Part shown: positions 50,921-60,024 of the stretch, in pieces | How positions within the stretch are numbered: the stretch's first letter is position 1 | How the letters are laid out: every line of letters begins with the position of its first letter | Origin: Fumia sp045615345 | GTDB taxonomy: Bacteria; Bacillota; Clostridia; Oscillospirales; Ruminococcaceae | Direction: 5' to 3' | NCBI GenBank assembly: GCA_045615345.1 | Contig: JAZLER010000013.1 | Span: 134,690-198,689, forward strand | DNA: 64,000 nucleotides | Position numbers and translations under genes: made by a program | The notes under the pieces: model-generated | Seen by the model: the letters and a program-made list of their open reading frames with translations, nothing else | Told to the model about the DNA's origin: nothing | Databases searched by the model: none

Positions 50921-53155
50921 TTATCCCAATGTCAGCTGTTCGCCTAAATCCTCTTCCCTGATAAGTGCACCCGCAGCAGGTAAGGTCCTTGTGCGGTAAC
51001 GATGAGGATTTGTAAATGTGTTTTCTGTGAGTGTCTTGACGCCTTGCAGGAAGGCACCTTTTTTAAGTGTCATAACCGACACACCCTGATTATCTCTTGT
51101 TGCCTTGGAAGCAATCATATCGGGGTTGAAGATAAGATTGCGCTTACCGGAAGAAGTAAGAACAAATTCTTCATTTTCAGCAGGTACTCTTACAGCAACA
51201 AGCGGTGATTTATCACTGTATGCATTCTGGAGCTTTTTGCGGTTTGTCTTGGTTTCGTAAGAATTAAGAGGCACTTTTGAAACCTTACCATTTTCAAAGA
51301 AGAACAGTACATAGCCCTTAAAATCAACGGTAACAACTGCATAAACCAACTTTTCACCATCGTCAAATCCAAGTTTTGAAGGGACATAATCACCCATAAC
51401 ACTTGCTTTTGTTTCGGCAAAATCAGCAACCTTAGCCTTATATACCTGTGCCTTATCGGTAAAGAATAAAAGCTCTGCCTTGTTTGTGGTTTCCACCTGG
51501 AGGGCAATGCTGTCGCCCTCTTTGAGTTTCTGGACACTGCTCATTCTCAGGGACAAAGGAGTAATCTTCTTGAAATATCCTTCTTCGGTAACAAATACAT
51601 TAACCGCATAATCGGGAACATCTTCTTCATCTTCCTCATCGGGAATATCGGAAGGATAAACAAAAAGGCTCTTTCTCGGCTGAGAATACTTTTTGATGTT
51701 GTCAAGAAGCTCGGAAATAATGATATTATTAAGCTTTCTCTTGCTTTCAAGAATTTCTTCAAGCTCTTGGATATCAGCTTTGAGCTGCTGAATTTCATCG
51801 AGTCTTCCTAAAATATATTCGCGGTTTAAGTGACGAAGTTTTATTTCTGCCACATATTCAGCCTGAATTTCATCAATACCGAAACCGATCATCAAGTTGG
51901 GAACAACTTCACTTTCTTCTTCGGTTTCTCTTACAATCTTGATAGCTTTGTCAATATCAAGCAAAATCTTGCTTAAACCTTCAAGCAGATGAAGCTTGTC
52001 TTTTTTCTTTTTAAGGTCAAATTCCACTCTTCTGCGGACACAATTACGCCTGAAACGAATCCACTCAAGTAAAATATCCTTTGCGCCAAGGACTTTGGGC
52101 ATACCATCAATAAGCACATTGAAGTTGCAAGAATAACTGTCCTCTAAAGGAGTCATCTTATAAAGCTTTTGCATCAGCTTTTCAGCATCAACACCACGCT
52201 TGATTTCAATAGTGAGTTTAAGACCCGAAAGGTCTGTTTCGTCACGGATATCGGAAATTTCCTTGATTTTATTAAGTTTTACAAGCTCAATAATTTTGTC
52301 AATAATCGCCTCAACAGTAGTTGTCGGAGGGATTTCTGTTATCTCTATACAGTTTTCAGCCTTGTCGTAATTATATCTTGCCCTTACCTTGACAGAGCCA
52401 CGACCTGTATCATAAATTTTCTTAAGTTCGGCTTCATCGTAGATAATATATCCGCCACCCGGGAAATCAGGACCTTTCAATGTTTCAGAAACATCGAAAT
52501 CAGGGTCCTTCAGAAGTCCTATAGTAGTCTGGCAAACCTCTTCAAGGTTAAAAGGACAGATAGCACTTGCCATAGATACCGCAATACCTACATTGGAGTT
52601 AACAAGTACAGACGGAAATGTAGTCGGGAAAAGTACAGGTTCTGTTGTGGAGTTATCGTAGTTGGGCACAAAATCAACTGTGTCTTTATCGATATCCCTG
52701 AAAAGTTCTGCCGCAATTTTTTCAAGTTTTGCCTCGGTATAACGGGAAGCAGCATAAGCCATATCCCTTGAATACGCCTTACCGAAGTTACCCTTTGAAT
52801 CAACATAAGGATGCAAAAGTGCTTCGTTTCCTCTTGCGAGTCGTACCATCGTTTCGTAAATTGTCTGGTCACCATGAGGGTTAAGCTTCATAGTCTGTCC
52901 GACAATGTTTGCAGACTTTGTTCTTGCTCCGTTTAAAAGCCCCATCTTATACATAGTATAGAGAAGCTTTCTGTGAGAAGGCTTGAAACCATCTATTTCG
53001 GGCAAAGCTCGGGAGATTATAACACTCATTGCATACGGCATATAGTTTTCTGCAAGGGTTTCGGTGATGGGCTGTTCAATAACAACACCGGCATCTTTTA
53101 TATAAGCATCGATTTTGGTTGTCTTTTTAACTTCAGGAGTTTTCTTTTTAGCCAT
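50921..53155 (-). CDS. parC: DNA topoisomerase IV/gyrase-type subunit A
   Basis: 744 aa. SVIISRALPEIDGFKPSHRK starts the breakage-reunion domain; AASRYTEAKLEKIA carries the active-site Tyr that forms the DNA-phosphotyrosine link; a coiled region (about 395-480) and a short beta-propeller-like C-terminal domain follow. It passes one duplex through another to decatenate or relax DNA, with the partner ParE encoded 17 bases upstream. In the quinolone-binding helix NPHGDQTIYETMVRLA has Gln where most type IIA enzymes have Ser; the downstream acidic residue is kept. The length and lack of an obvious GyrA box favour ParC over GyrA. GAAAGGGTG precedes the ATG. Confidence 0.9.
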   Translation of the reverse strand: MAKKKTPEVKKTTKIDAYIKDAGVVIEQPITETLAENYMPYAMSVIISRALPEIDGFKPSHRKLLYTMYKMGLLNGARTKSANIVGQTMKLNPHGDQTIYETMVRLARGNEALLHPYVDSKGNFGKAYSRDMAYAASRYTEAKLEKIAAELFRDIDKDTVDFVPNYDNSTTEPVLFPTTFPSVLVNSNVGIAVSMASAICPFNLEEVCQTTIGLLKDPDFDVSETLKGPDFPGGGYIIYDEAELKKIYDTGRGSVKVRARYNYDKAENCIEITEIPPTTTVEAIIDKIIELVKLNKIKEISDIRDETDLSGLKLTIEIKRGVDAEKLMQKLYKMTPLEDSYSCNFNVLIDGMPKVLGAKDILLEWIRFRRNCVRRRVEFDLKKKKDKLHLLEGLSKILLDIDKAIKIVRETEEESEVVPNLMIGFGIDEIQAEYVAEIKLRHLNREYILGRLDEIQQLKADIQELEEILESKRKLNNIIISELLDNIKKYSQPRKSLFVYPSDIPDEEDEEDVPDYAVNVFVTEEGYFKKITPLSLRMSSVQKLKEGDSIALQVETTNKAELLFFTDKAQVYKAKVADFAETKASVMGDYVPSKLGFDDGEKLVYAVVTVDFKGYVLFFFENGKVSKVPLNSYETKTNRKKLQNAYSDKSPLVAVRVPAENEEFVLTSSGKRNLIFNPDMIASKATRDNQGVSVMTLKKGAFLQGVKTLTENTFTNPHRYRTRTLPAAGALIREEDLGEQLTLG

Positions 53156-53172
53156 CTGCTGTCACCCTTTCT

Positions 53173-55149
53173 TTACGAAATATCAGCCATATCAAGGTAC
53201 ATATGACCGAAATTGGCAATATGGTCTTTTCTTCCCTGCAAATCGTCACCCAGAAGCAAATCAAATACTCTTGCAGTGCCCTCAGCATCTTCGGGAGTTA
53301 CCTTGATAGCGCGTCTTGTTTCAGGGTTCATAGTGGTAAGCCACATCATCTCGGGGTCGTTTTCACCAAGACCTTTTGAACGCTGAATAGTAAATTTTTC
53401 TTTACCTATTTCTTCTAAAATCTGAGTTTTCTCAGTTTCGTTATAAGCAAAATAGGTTTTATTCTTTGTATTAATCTCATAAAGCGGAGATTGCGCAATA
53501 TAAACATATCCCTCTTCAATCAAAGTGGGGGTAAGTCTGTAAAGCATAGTGAGAATAAGGGTTCTTATCTGGAATCCGTCAACATCGGCATCGGTACAGA
53601 TAACGATTTTGTTCCAGCGCAGTGCCGACAAATCAAACGATGCGACATCTTTGTTCTGTTTTGCCTTAACCTCAACGCCACAACCTAAAACTTTCAGAAG
53701 GTCAACAATAATCTCACTCTTGAAAATTTTATCATAGCCTGCTTTAAGACAGTTTAAGATTTTACCTCTTACGGGAATAATAGCTTGGAACTCAGCATCC
53801 CTTGAAAGTTTACAAGAACCGAGTGCCGAGTCACCTTCCACGATGAAGAGTTCTCGTCTTGAAATATCCTTTGTACGACAGTCAACAAACTTCTGCACGC
53901 GGTTTGAAAGGTCAATATTGCCCTGCAACTTTTTCTTTATATTAAGTCTTGTTTTTTCGGCGTTTTCTCTACTTCTTTTGTTTACAAGCACCTGCTCTGC
54001 AATTTTATTTGCATCAACGGGATTTTCAAGGAAATATATTTCAAGCTGATGCTTTAAAAATTCAGTCATCGCCTCGTAGATAAACTTGTTTGTAATAGCT
54101 TTCTTTGTCTGGTTCTCATAGGAAGTTTCTGTCGAGAAGGATGACGAAACAAGGCAAAGACAGTCTTCAACATCGGCAAAAGTTATCTTTGACTCATTTT
54201 TAAGGTATTTATTGTTTTGCTTGAGATAAGTATCAATCTGTGAAACAAAAGCTTGTCTTACAGCTTTTTCGGGCGAACCGCCATGTTCAAGAAAGCTTGA
54301 GTTATGATAGTATTCGGAAAGCTGTACCCTGTTTGAAAAACAAACAGCCACAGAAAGCTTAACCTTATAGTCGTCTTTATCCTCACGGTCACGACCTACG
54401 CGTTCTGCTTCCCAGTATTCAACGCTTGTAAGCGACTGGTCCGAAACCAATTCCTTAAGATAATCGGTAATACCGTTTTCGTAGCAGAATTCGTCCTTTT
54501 TAACCCCGTCAGGCGTATGGTCGATAAATTCAAACACAATCCCCGGGTTTACAACAGACTGTTTTTTAATAACATCAAGATAAAACTCTCTCGGAATTTT
54601 TATATCGGTAAAAACTTCAAGGTCAGGTTTCCAGCGCTGTGTGGTGCCTGTCTTTTTCTGGTTTGTAGGAGTTTTCTTCATTTCTCCGACAATACTGCCC
54701 TTTTCAAAATGAAGTTCATACAAAAAGCCATCACGGACAACAGTTACATCAAAGTATTCCGAAGAATACTGGGTAGCACAGGAACCAAGGCCGTTGAGAC
54801 CTAAAGAAAATCCATAGTTATCGCCACGGTCTTTATACTTACCACCTGCATAAAGCTCACAGAAAACGAGCTCCCAGTTATAGCGCTGTTCGTTGTTATT
54901 CCAGTCAACGGGAATACCGCGTCCGAAATCCTGTACCTGTATTGAATCGTCAGCAAAATGAGTTATGACAATCTTACTGCCGTAACCCTCTCTTGCTTCG
55001 TCTATTGAGTTTGAAAGAATTTCAAAGAAGGAGTGTTCACAACCTTCCAATCCATCTGAGCCAAAAATAACCGCAGGGCGTTTTCTGACTCTGTCCGCAC
55101 CTTTTAAGGACGATATACTTTCATTTCCGTATTCTTTTTGCTTAGCCAT
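53173..55149 (-). CDS. parE: DNA topoisomerase IV/gyrase-type subunit B
   Basis: 658 aa from the ATG at 55149; an ATG four codons upstream contains the GGAGG that serves this one. The GHKL ATPase domain shows EILSNSIDEA, DFGRGIPVDW and GLNGLGSCATQ. In the first motif the Asp before Asn, usual in the family, is Ser; the catalytic Glu and the Mg-binding Asn remain. The TOPRIM domain shows IVEGDSALGSC (usually EGDSAGGS) and TDADVDGFQIRTL, and RSKGLGENDPEMMW completes it. It supplies ATP-driven gating to the subunit encoded next. Divergent from spoVB, with a good promoter (TTGACA-17-TACAAT). Confidence 0.92.
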   Translation of the reverse strand: MAKQKEYGNESISSLKGADRVRKRPAVIFGSDGLEGCEHSFFEILSNSIDEAREGYGSKIVITHFADDSIQVQDFGRGIPVDWNNNEQRYNWELVFCELYAGGKYKDRGDNYGFSLGLNGLGSCATQYSSEYFDVTVVRDGFLYELHFEKGSIVGEMKKTPTNQKKTGTTQRWKPDLEVFTDIKIPREFYLDVIKKQSVVNPGIVFEFIDHTPDGVKKDEFCYENGITDYLKELVSDQSLTSVEYWEAERVGRDREDKDDYKVKLSVAVCFSNRVQLSEYYHNSSFLEHGGSPEKAVRQAFVSQIDTYLKQNNKYLKNESKITFADVEDCLCLVSSSFSTETSYENQTKKAITNKFIYEAMTEFLKHQLEIYFLENPVDANKIAEQVLVNKRSRENAEKTRLNIKKKLQGNIDLSNRVQKFVDCRTKDISRRELFIVEGDSALGSCKLSRDAEFQAIIPVRGKILNCLKAGYDKIFKSEIIVDLLKVLGCGVEVKAKQNKDVASFDLSALRWNKIVICTDADVDGFQIRTLILTMLYRLTPTLIEEGYVYIAQSPLYEINTKNKTYFAYNETEKTQILEEIGKEKFTIQRSKGLGENDPEMMWLTTMNPETRRAIKVTPEDAEGTARVFDLLLGDDLQGRKDHIANFGHMYLDMADIS

Positions 55150-55201
55150 GAAATCCTCCATAACATTTCTTAGTATGTATTAGAAAACTAAACCACTATA
55201 T

Positions 55202-55230
55202 ATTGTATAATATTTTTTTCAAAGTGTCAA
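55202..55230 (-). promoter_or_regulatory. Promoter of the parE-parC operon
   Basis: On the minus strand TTGACA (55230-55225), a 17-base spacer and TACAAT (55207-55202). Confidence 0.7.
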
Positions 55231-55298
55231 ATAAAATAGTGTATTTTTGTTTTTCTCTCCCCATATAATTTCTAAAAAAGACTTATACGGGGGATAAA

Positions 55299-56813
55299 AT
55301 GAAAAAGAAACTGTTTTTAAAAAATACTGTGATTCTTACGATAGGTTCGCTTGCTTTAAGGGCAATAGCTGTTTTTTTCGGCGCATATATCTCACGAAAA
55401 ATCGGAACTGAGGGTATGGGACTTTATCAGCTTGTTTTTTCTGTATACAATTTTGCTTCAACTCTTGCAACCTCGGGTATATATCTCACCGTAACTCGCC
55501 TTGTGGCAGAAGCATTGGCAAAAAACTCTTACGCCGATGCCAATGACACAGTAAAAAAATGTATGATTTACGGAACTTTTGTAAGTATTACCTCTTCCCT
55601 TTTACTGTTTTTCCTGTCAGACTTTATTGCAAAAGAAATCCTGAGTGACGAAAGGACATTACTTTCCCTTAAAATACTCGCTTTTGCTTTGCCTTTTATG
55701 GCATTTTCCGCTACCTTGAGGGGCTATTTTTTCGCCATAAGAAATGTTATAAAATCCACAAGCAGTCAGATTTTTGAACAACTTATCCGTATGATGACAG
55801 TTTCAATGGGGCTTACTGTCCTTTTGCCCAAAGGGCTCACTTTTTCCTGTGCCGCAATAGCTTTCGGGTCTTTTTTGGGAGAACTTCTTGCGTTTTTCTA
55901 TACCTTTTTACTTTATACAAAAGACAAAAACAAACATCACTTTATAAAGAAAAGCAGAAAAGAAAACACAAAGAAAGTACTTTCAATAACAATCCCCATA
56001 GCCTTAAGCTCATACATACGCTCTGCACTTGTCACAATCGAAAACACCCTAATTCCCAAAGGTTTGAAAAAATATGGTGCCACCTCGGGAAGTGCTCTCT
56101 CCCAGTACGGTATGATAGAAGCAATGGTAATGCCGATACTTACTTTTCCCTCTGCTTTTTTAGCATCTTTTTCAAATCTTTTGATACCCGAACTTGCCGA
56201 AGCAAATGCTCAAAACGACAAAGCAAGGATAAACCGCCTTGTTTCCTCGGTTTTAAAAGCAACTATGCTTTTTTCATTCCCTGTCACGGCATTTTTCATA
56301 ACTTCGGGTGACAGTTTAGGCCTTGCAATATACAAAAGCCAAGAATCAGGAATAACATTACAGATTTTAGCGCCACTTGTTCCCATTATTTACATAGATA
56401 TCGTAGCCGATGCTATGCTTAAAGGTCTTGACAAACAGGTGAATTCTTTAAGCTTCAGTATTATAGACTCCGGATTAAGTATTCTCTTTATATACCTTCT
56501 TATCCCCTTATACGGCGTAAAAGGTTACATTCTCGTAATTTTCATAAGTGCTTTTATAAACACTGCACTGAGTGTAAACTGTCTTATTTCCATCACCGAA
56601 ATTCCGTTTTCAATAAAGGAATCAATTTTAAAACCGGTTATAGTTTCTGTCATATCCTCTTTTCTGGTTTTCTCAGTTTTCAGCCGTTTTGAAATAGCAA
56701 ATCCAGCCATTAAATCAGTGTTTGAAATACTTTTTATGTCGGTTACATATTATCTGCTTTTAATTGTTACCAAAACGATAAAACCCGTTTACAAGGGCTT
56801 TTGTTCCCTGTAA
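55299..56813 (+). CDS. SpoVB-like MOP-family flippase
   Basis: 504 aa with about 14 membrane helices. FFGAYISRKIGTEGMGLYQL at the N-terminus, LRGYFFAIRNVIKSTSSQ, and ENTLIPKGLKKYGATSGSAL are typical of the stage V sporulation protein B branch of the MurJ/Wzx-like MOP superfamily. SpoVB supports spore cortex peptidoglycan assembly, probably as a lipid II flippase; paralogues also occur outside sporulation, so the exact role is an inference. ACGGGGGATAAA precedes the ATG. A CATATAAT box lies 30 bases upstream, but I could not assign a sigma factor. Confidence 0.87.
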   Translation: MKKKLFLKNTVILTIGSLALRAIAVFFGAYISRKIGTEGMGLYQLVFSVYNFASTLATSGIYLTVTRLVAEALAKNSYADANDTVKKCMIYGTFVSITSSLLLFFLSDFIAKEILSDERTLLSLKILAFALPFMAFSATLRGYFFAIRNVIKSTSSQIFEQLIRMMTVSMGLTVLLPKGLTFSCAAIAFGSFLGELLAFFYTFLLYTKDKNKHHFIKKSRKENTKKVLSITIPIALSSYIRSALVTIENTLIPKGLKKYGATSGSALSQYGMIEAMVMPILTFPSAFLASFSNLLIPELAEANAQNDKARINRLVSSVLKATMLFSFPVTAFFITSGDSLGLAIYKSQESGITLQILAPLVPIIYIDIVADAMLKGLDKQVNSLSFSIIDSGLSILFIYLLIPLYGVKGYILVIFISAFINTALSVNCLISITEIPFSIKESILKPVIVSVISSFLVFSVFSRFEIANPAIKSVFEILFMSVTYYLLLIVTKTIKPVYKGFCSL

Positions 56814-56831
56814 ACGGATTTACTTTACAAC

Positions 56832-57041
56832 TTATTTTTCAATAAATTCAAAGCGTTTTTTCTTAACACCGTCACGCTCTATTTCTTCATCCCACATAGA
56901 AAGTGGACGCACCCAGATGTCGCCGTCACCATAGAGTGCTTTATACACTACCATCTCTTCCAGAGTTTCCGAATGTTTTGCAATACCTATCACTTCGTAT
57001 TCGTTACCTTTAAAATGTTTATATCTTCCAAGTTTAATCAC
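56832..57041 (-). CDS. DUF1653 protein
   Basis: 69 aa from GTG at 57041 (GAGGTG 6 bases upstream); upstream ATGs are out of frame or lack a site. GRYKHFKGNEYEVIGIAKHS followed by ETLEEMVVYKALYGD and IWVRPLSMWDE match DUF1653 nearly residue for residue. A small cytosolic beta-rich protein, function unknown. An upstream promoter (TTGCAA-17-TATAAT, about 57132-57162 on the minus strand) overlaps the end of the preceding gene. Confidence 0.85.
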   Translation of the reverse strand: MIKLGRYKHFKGNEYEVIGIAKHSETLEEMVVYKALYGDGDIWVRPLSMWDEEIERDGVKKKRFEFIEK

Positions 57042-57154
57042 ATCATTCACCTCAGTTAATATTTCGAAACCGACAACGCTGAAAAAGCCAAATTTTGTCA
57101 ATTCCAGGCAGGTTCGGATTTGTCGGTTTTACCTAAATTATACTATATTTTTTG

Positions 57155-57544
57155 TTATTTTGCAATGGTAACACTTCTCCCGTGTGCAGAACGCAGAAAA
57201 TGTGCTATATTTTCTGCCGCATAAGTTTCTACTGCCATCTCCATAATACAATCAACCCTGCCGCGCGGCCCATCAAGTTCTTCCCTTGTCGGTATATCGG
57301 CAAAATCCGAATCAAAATAAAGGGTTGGCGAAAAAGGTTCTTCTATTCCATGAGTACCGCTCATACTGTAAGAACTGTCCCCCACTTCAAAAAGTGCAAA
57401 ACTTTTTACAGGCAAATCAGGTGCGATACTTCCAACTTCTCTGTAACGTATTTTCACGGCATTTATGCCACCAAAAAGCCTTTTGGCTTCTCTTACTGCA
57501 TATTCTGCCTCATCAACATTCATAAAATGTGCAAAAACTTTCAT
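57155..57544 (-). CDS. Conserved-looking small protein of unknown function
   Basis: 129 aa from the ATG at 57544, with AAAAAAGGAGTGATTTG upstream. KVFAHFMNVDEAEYAVREAK at the start suggests a ferredoxin-like or heavy-metal-associated-type fold, as in short general-stress proteins. The middle has SFALFEVGDSSYSMSGTHG. I do not recognise the family. Clean coding frame, normal ribosome site, transcribed leftward from the gap shared with the DUF951 gene. Confidence 0.65.
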   Translation of the reverse strand: MKVFAHFMNVDEAEYAVREAKRLFGGINAVKIRYREVGSIAPDLPVKSFALFEVGDSSYSMSGTHGIEEPFSPTLYFDSDFADIPTREELDGPRGRVDCIMEMAVETYAAENIAHFLRSAHGRSVTIAK

Positions 57545-57620
57545 CAAATCACTCCTTTTTTAAGTATTTTAAACCTTCAAAAAAAAGTTATTCAATGTAA
57601 AAAAAGGATTTAAAAAAATA

Positions 57621-57649
57621 TTGCCAAATATATGTAAAAGTGGTACAAT
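57621..57649 (+). promoter_or_regulatory. Promoter of the DUF951-prfA-sua5-coaE-M18 operon
   Basis: TTGCCA (57621-57626), a 17-base spacer and TACAAT (57644-57649). The genes that follow are separated by short gaps up to 62585, consistent with one operon. Confidence 0.6.
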
Positions 57650-57686
57650 GATAGGGTATGAATATATTTCACGGGGAGGTTTTTGT

Positions 57687-57872
57687 ATGGATATAAAAAT
57701 TAATGATATTCTTCATATGAAAAAGAATCATCCGTGCGGAGAAAACCGTTTTCTTGTACTGCGCATTGGAATGGATTTCAAGCTTCGTTGTCTTAAGTGC
57801 GGACACGAAATTATGATCCCACGCGCAAAGGCTGAAAAAGGAATAAAAAAGGTAGAAACAAATGTCGGATAG
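57687..57872 (+). CDS. DUF951 protein
   Basis: 61 aa from the ATG at 57687 (GGGGAGGTTTTTGT upstream). KKNHPCGENRFLVLRIGMDF then LRCLKCGHEIMIPRAKAEK match DUF951, with three Cys arranged as in a small zinc-binding or nucleic-acid-associated fold. Function unknown. It is first in the operon with prfA 15 bases downstream. Confidence 0.87.
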   Translation: MDIKINDILHMKKNHPCGENRFLVLRIGMDFKLRCLKCGHEIMIPRAKAEKGIKKVETNVG

Positions 57873-57887
57873 AAAGGTGACTAAAAA

Positions 57888-58964
57888 ATGTTAGAAAAAT
57901 TAAAAATTGTAGCTGACCATTATGATGAAATAAACGAAAAACTTATGGACCCTAATGTTGTAGCCGATCAGAACCAGTACAGGGACCTTATGAAAGAATT
58001 TAAAACCCTCACCCCTATTGTAGACAAATACAAAGAATTAAAACAGGCTACCGATGATTTTGAAGAAGCAAAAACAATGCTTGATGCAGGTGGGCTTGAC
58101 AAGGATTTTAAAGAACTTCTGCAGGAGCAGTATGACGAAAGCCGTGAAGCTATTGACCGTATTTCTGAAGAAGCAAAAATTCTCCTTCTCCCCCGTGACC
58201 CTAACGATGATAAAAATGTAATCGTTGAAATCCGTGGTGGCGCAGGTGGCGAAGAGGCAGCACTTTTTGTAAACTCCCTTTACAGAATGTACACTATGTA
58301 CGCTGAGGCAAAGCGCTGGAAGGTTGAAGTTATCAACGCAAACCCCACAGAGCTCGGTGGCTACAAGGAAATCTCATTCAGTATTGATGGTGAAGGTGCG
58401 TATTCCCGTCTTAAATTCGAAAGTGGCGTGCATCGTGTTCAGCGTGTACCCGAAACCGAAACACAGGGTCGTGTGCATACTTCTACGGTAACAGTTGCCG
58501 TTTTACCCGAAGCTGAAGAGGTTGAATTTGAAATCAATCCTGCCGACTTGCAGATTGACACATATCGTTCAAGTGGCGCAGGCGGTCAGCATGTAAACAA
58601 AACCGAATCCGCTATCCGTATCACTCACTTGCCGACAGGCGTTGTTGTTGAATGTCAGGACGAGCGCAGCCAGATGAAAAACCGCGACAAAGCTATGAAG
58701 GTTCTCCGTTCCAGACTCTATGAAGCAAAGGTTCGCGAACAGGAAGAAGCTGTTGCTGCTGAAAGAAAGAGTCAGGTTGGTACAGGTGACCGTTCCGAGC
58801 GTATCAGAACCTATAATTACCCTCAGGGACGCATCAGTGACCATAGAATTGGGCTTACTATTTACAGACTTGAAGATTTCTTGAACGGCAATATTGACGA
58901 AGTGGTTGATGCTTTGATTACTGCACATCAGGCTGAACTTTTAGCGGCACAAGCTGAAGCATAA
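57888..58964 (+). CDS. prfA: Peptide chain release factor 1
   Basis: 358 aa. VPETETQGRVHTSTVTVA contains the PxT tripeptide that reads UAG and UAA (PET here, against the common PAT). SSGAGGQHVNKTESAIRITH contains GGQ. The N-terminal domain and RTYNYPQGRISDHRIGLTIY at the C-terminal side are typical. It ends translation at UAA and UAG codons. GAAAGGTGACTAAAAA precedes the ATG. It is in the operon with the threonylcarbamoyl-AMP synthase gene. Confidence 0.97.
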   Translation: MLEKLKIVADHYDEINEKLMDPNVVADQNQYRDLMKEFKTLTPIVDKYKELKQATDDFEEAKTMLDAGGLDKDFKELLQEQYDESREAIDRISEEAKILLLPRDPNDDKNVIVEIRGGAGGEEAALFVNSLYRMYTMYAEAKRWKVEVINANPTELGGYKEISFSIDGEGAYSRLKFESGVHRVQRVPETETQGRVHTSTVTVAVLPEAEEVEFEINPADLQIDTYRSSGAGGQHVNKTESAIRITHLPTGVVVECQDERSQMKNRDKAMKVLRSRLYEAKVREQEEAVAAERKSQVGTGDRSERIRTYNYPQGRISDHRIGLTIYRLEDFLNGNIDEVVDALITAHQAELLAAQAEA

Positions 58965-58999
58965 AGCATTTTACTTTACAACGAAAGGAGTGGCTTGAA

Positions 59000-60013
59000 A
59001 TTAAAACCGAACTTTTAAAAGCAACCAAAGAAAATATCGAAAAAGCCGCTTACCTTTTGAGTTCAGGCGAGCTTGTTGGAATTCCCACCGAAACAGTTTA
59101 CGGGCTTGCGGCAGATGCATTGAACGCGCAAGCTGTCAGCAAGATTTTTGTTGCAAAAGGTCGTCCTCAGGATAATCCCCTGATAGTACACATTTCAGAC
59201 CTTGATATGATATATTCTCTTACCGAAAATCCCCCGAAGCTTTGCTTTGAGTTAGCAAAAACTTTCTGGCCGGGACCTCTTACCATGGTTTTACCTAAAA
59301 CCAAAAATCTCCCTGACGAAGTAACAGCAGGGCTTGATACAGTAGGTATCCGTTTCCCCTCACACAAGGTAGCACAGGAAATAATTGCAAAAAGCGGTAC
59401 TCCCCTCGCAGCTCCGAGTGCCAACCTTTCGGGAAGTCCAAGTCCCACCAAAGCAATCCATGTATTTTCTGACTTAGAAAACAAAATCCCCCTTGTAATT
59501 GATGGTGGAGATTCTTCTGTCGGCGTTGAATCAACGGTAATTGCCGTAAAAGAAGATAAAATTATTCTGTTGCGCCCCGGTGCCGTAACAGTTGAAGAGC
59601 TTCAAAAATTCGCACCCGTTACAGTTGACAAGGGCATTTTGCAAAAAGTTGACGAGGATAAAAAAGTGGCTTCCCCGGGAATGAAATACAAACACTATTC
59701 CCCGAAAGCCCGTGTTATAATTATTGACTCCGATTTTGAAAATTTCGCAAAACACATAGATGAAAACAAAGAAGATGGCGTTTTTGCCATGGTATTTGAC
59801 GGAGAGGAAAAGCATCTTTCAGTACCGACTGTTTCTTTCGGCATAAAAGAAGATGATTCCTCCCAGGCAAAAGTACTGTTTGACAGTTTGAGAAGATGTG
59901 ACGAGCTCGGTGCAAAAACTGTTTTTGTCCGTTCGCCTAAAAAAGACGGTGTCGGTCTTGCTGTTTACAACAGACTTTTGCGTGCAGCCGCATTCACCGT
60001 CATTACACTTTAG
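59000..60013 (+). CDS. Threonylcarbamoyl-AMP synthase, Sua5 type, probable AUU start
   Basis: About 337 aa. The YrdC domain (about 1-205) shows LVGIPTETVYGLAADA, AKGRPQDNPLIVHI, FWPGPLTMVL and GTPLAAPSANLSG. A C-terminal Sua5 domain follows. It makes threonylcarbamoyl-AMP for the t6A37 modification of ANN-decoding tRNAs. The start is unusual: the N-terminal helix KTELLKATKENIEKAAYLLS is clearly part of the family, yet this frame has no ATG, GTG or TTG that includes it. The best start is ATT at 59000, with AAAGGAG 9 bases upstream. A TTG at 59057 would cut off the helix and has no ribosome site. The TTG at 58995 is out of frame. Confidence 0.88.
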   Translation: MKTELLKATKENIEKAAYLLSSGELVGIPTETVYGLAADALNAQAVSKIFVAKGRPQDNPLIVHISDLDMIYSLTENPPKLCFELAKTFWPGPLTMVLPKTKNLPDEVTAGLDTVGIRFPSHKVAQEIIAKSGTPLAAPSANLSGSPSPTKAIHVFSDLENKIPLVIDGGDSSVGVESTVIAVKEDKIILLRPGAVTVEELQKFAPVTVDKGILQKVDEDKKVASPGMKYKHYSPKARVIIIDSDFENFAKHIDENKEDGVFAMVFDGEEKHLSVPTVSFGIKEDDSSQAKVLFDSLRRCDELGAKTVFVRSPKKDGVGLAVYNRLLRAAAFTVITL

Positions 60014-60024
60014 GAGGTGTGCTT

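Noticed and set aside
59057..60013. TTG at 59057 as the Sua5 start
   Set aside because: It removes the conserved first helix of the YrdC domain and has no ribosome site.
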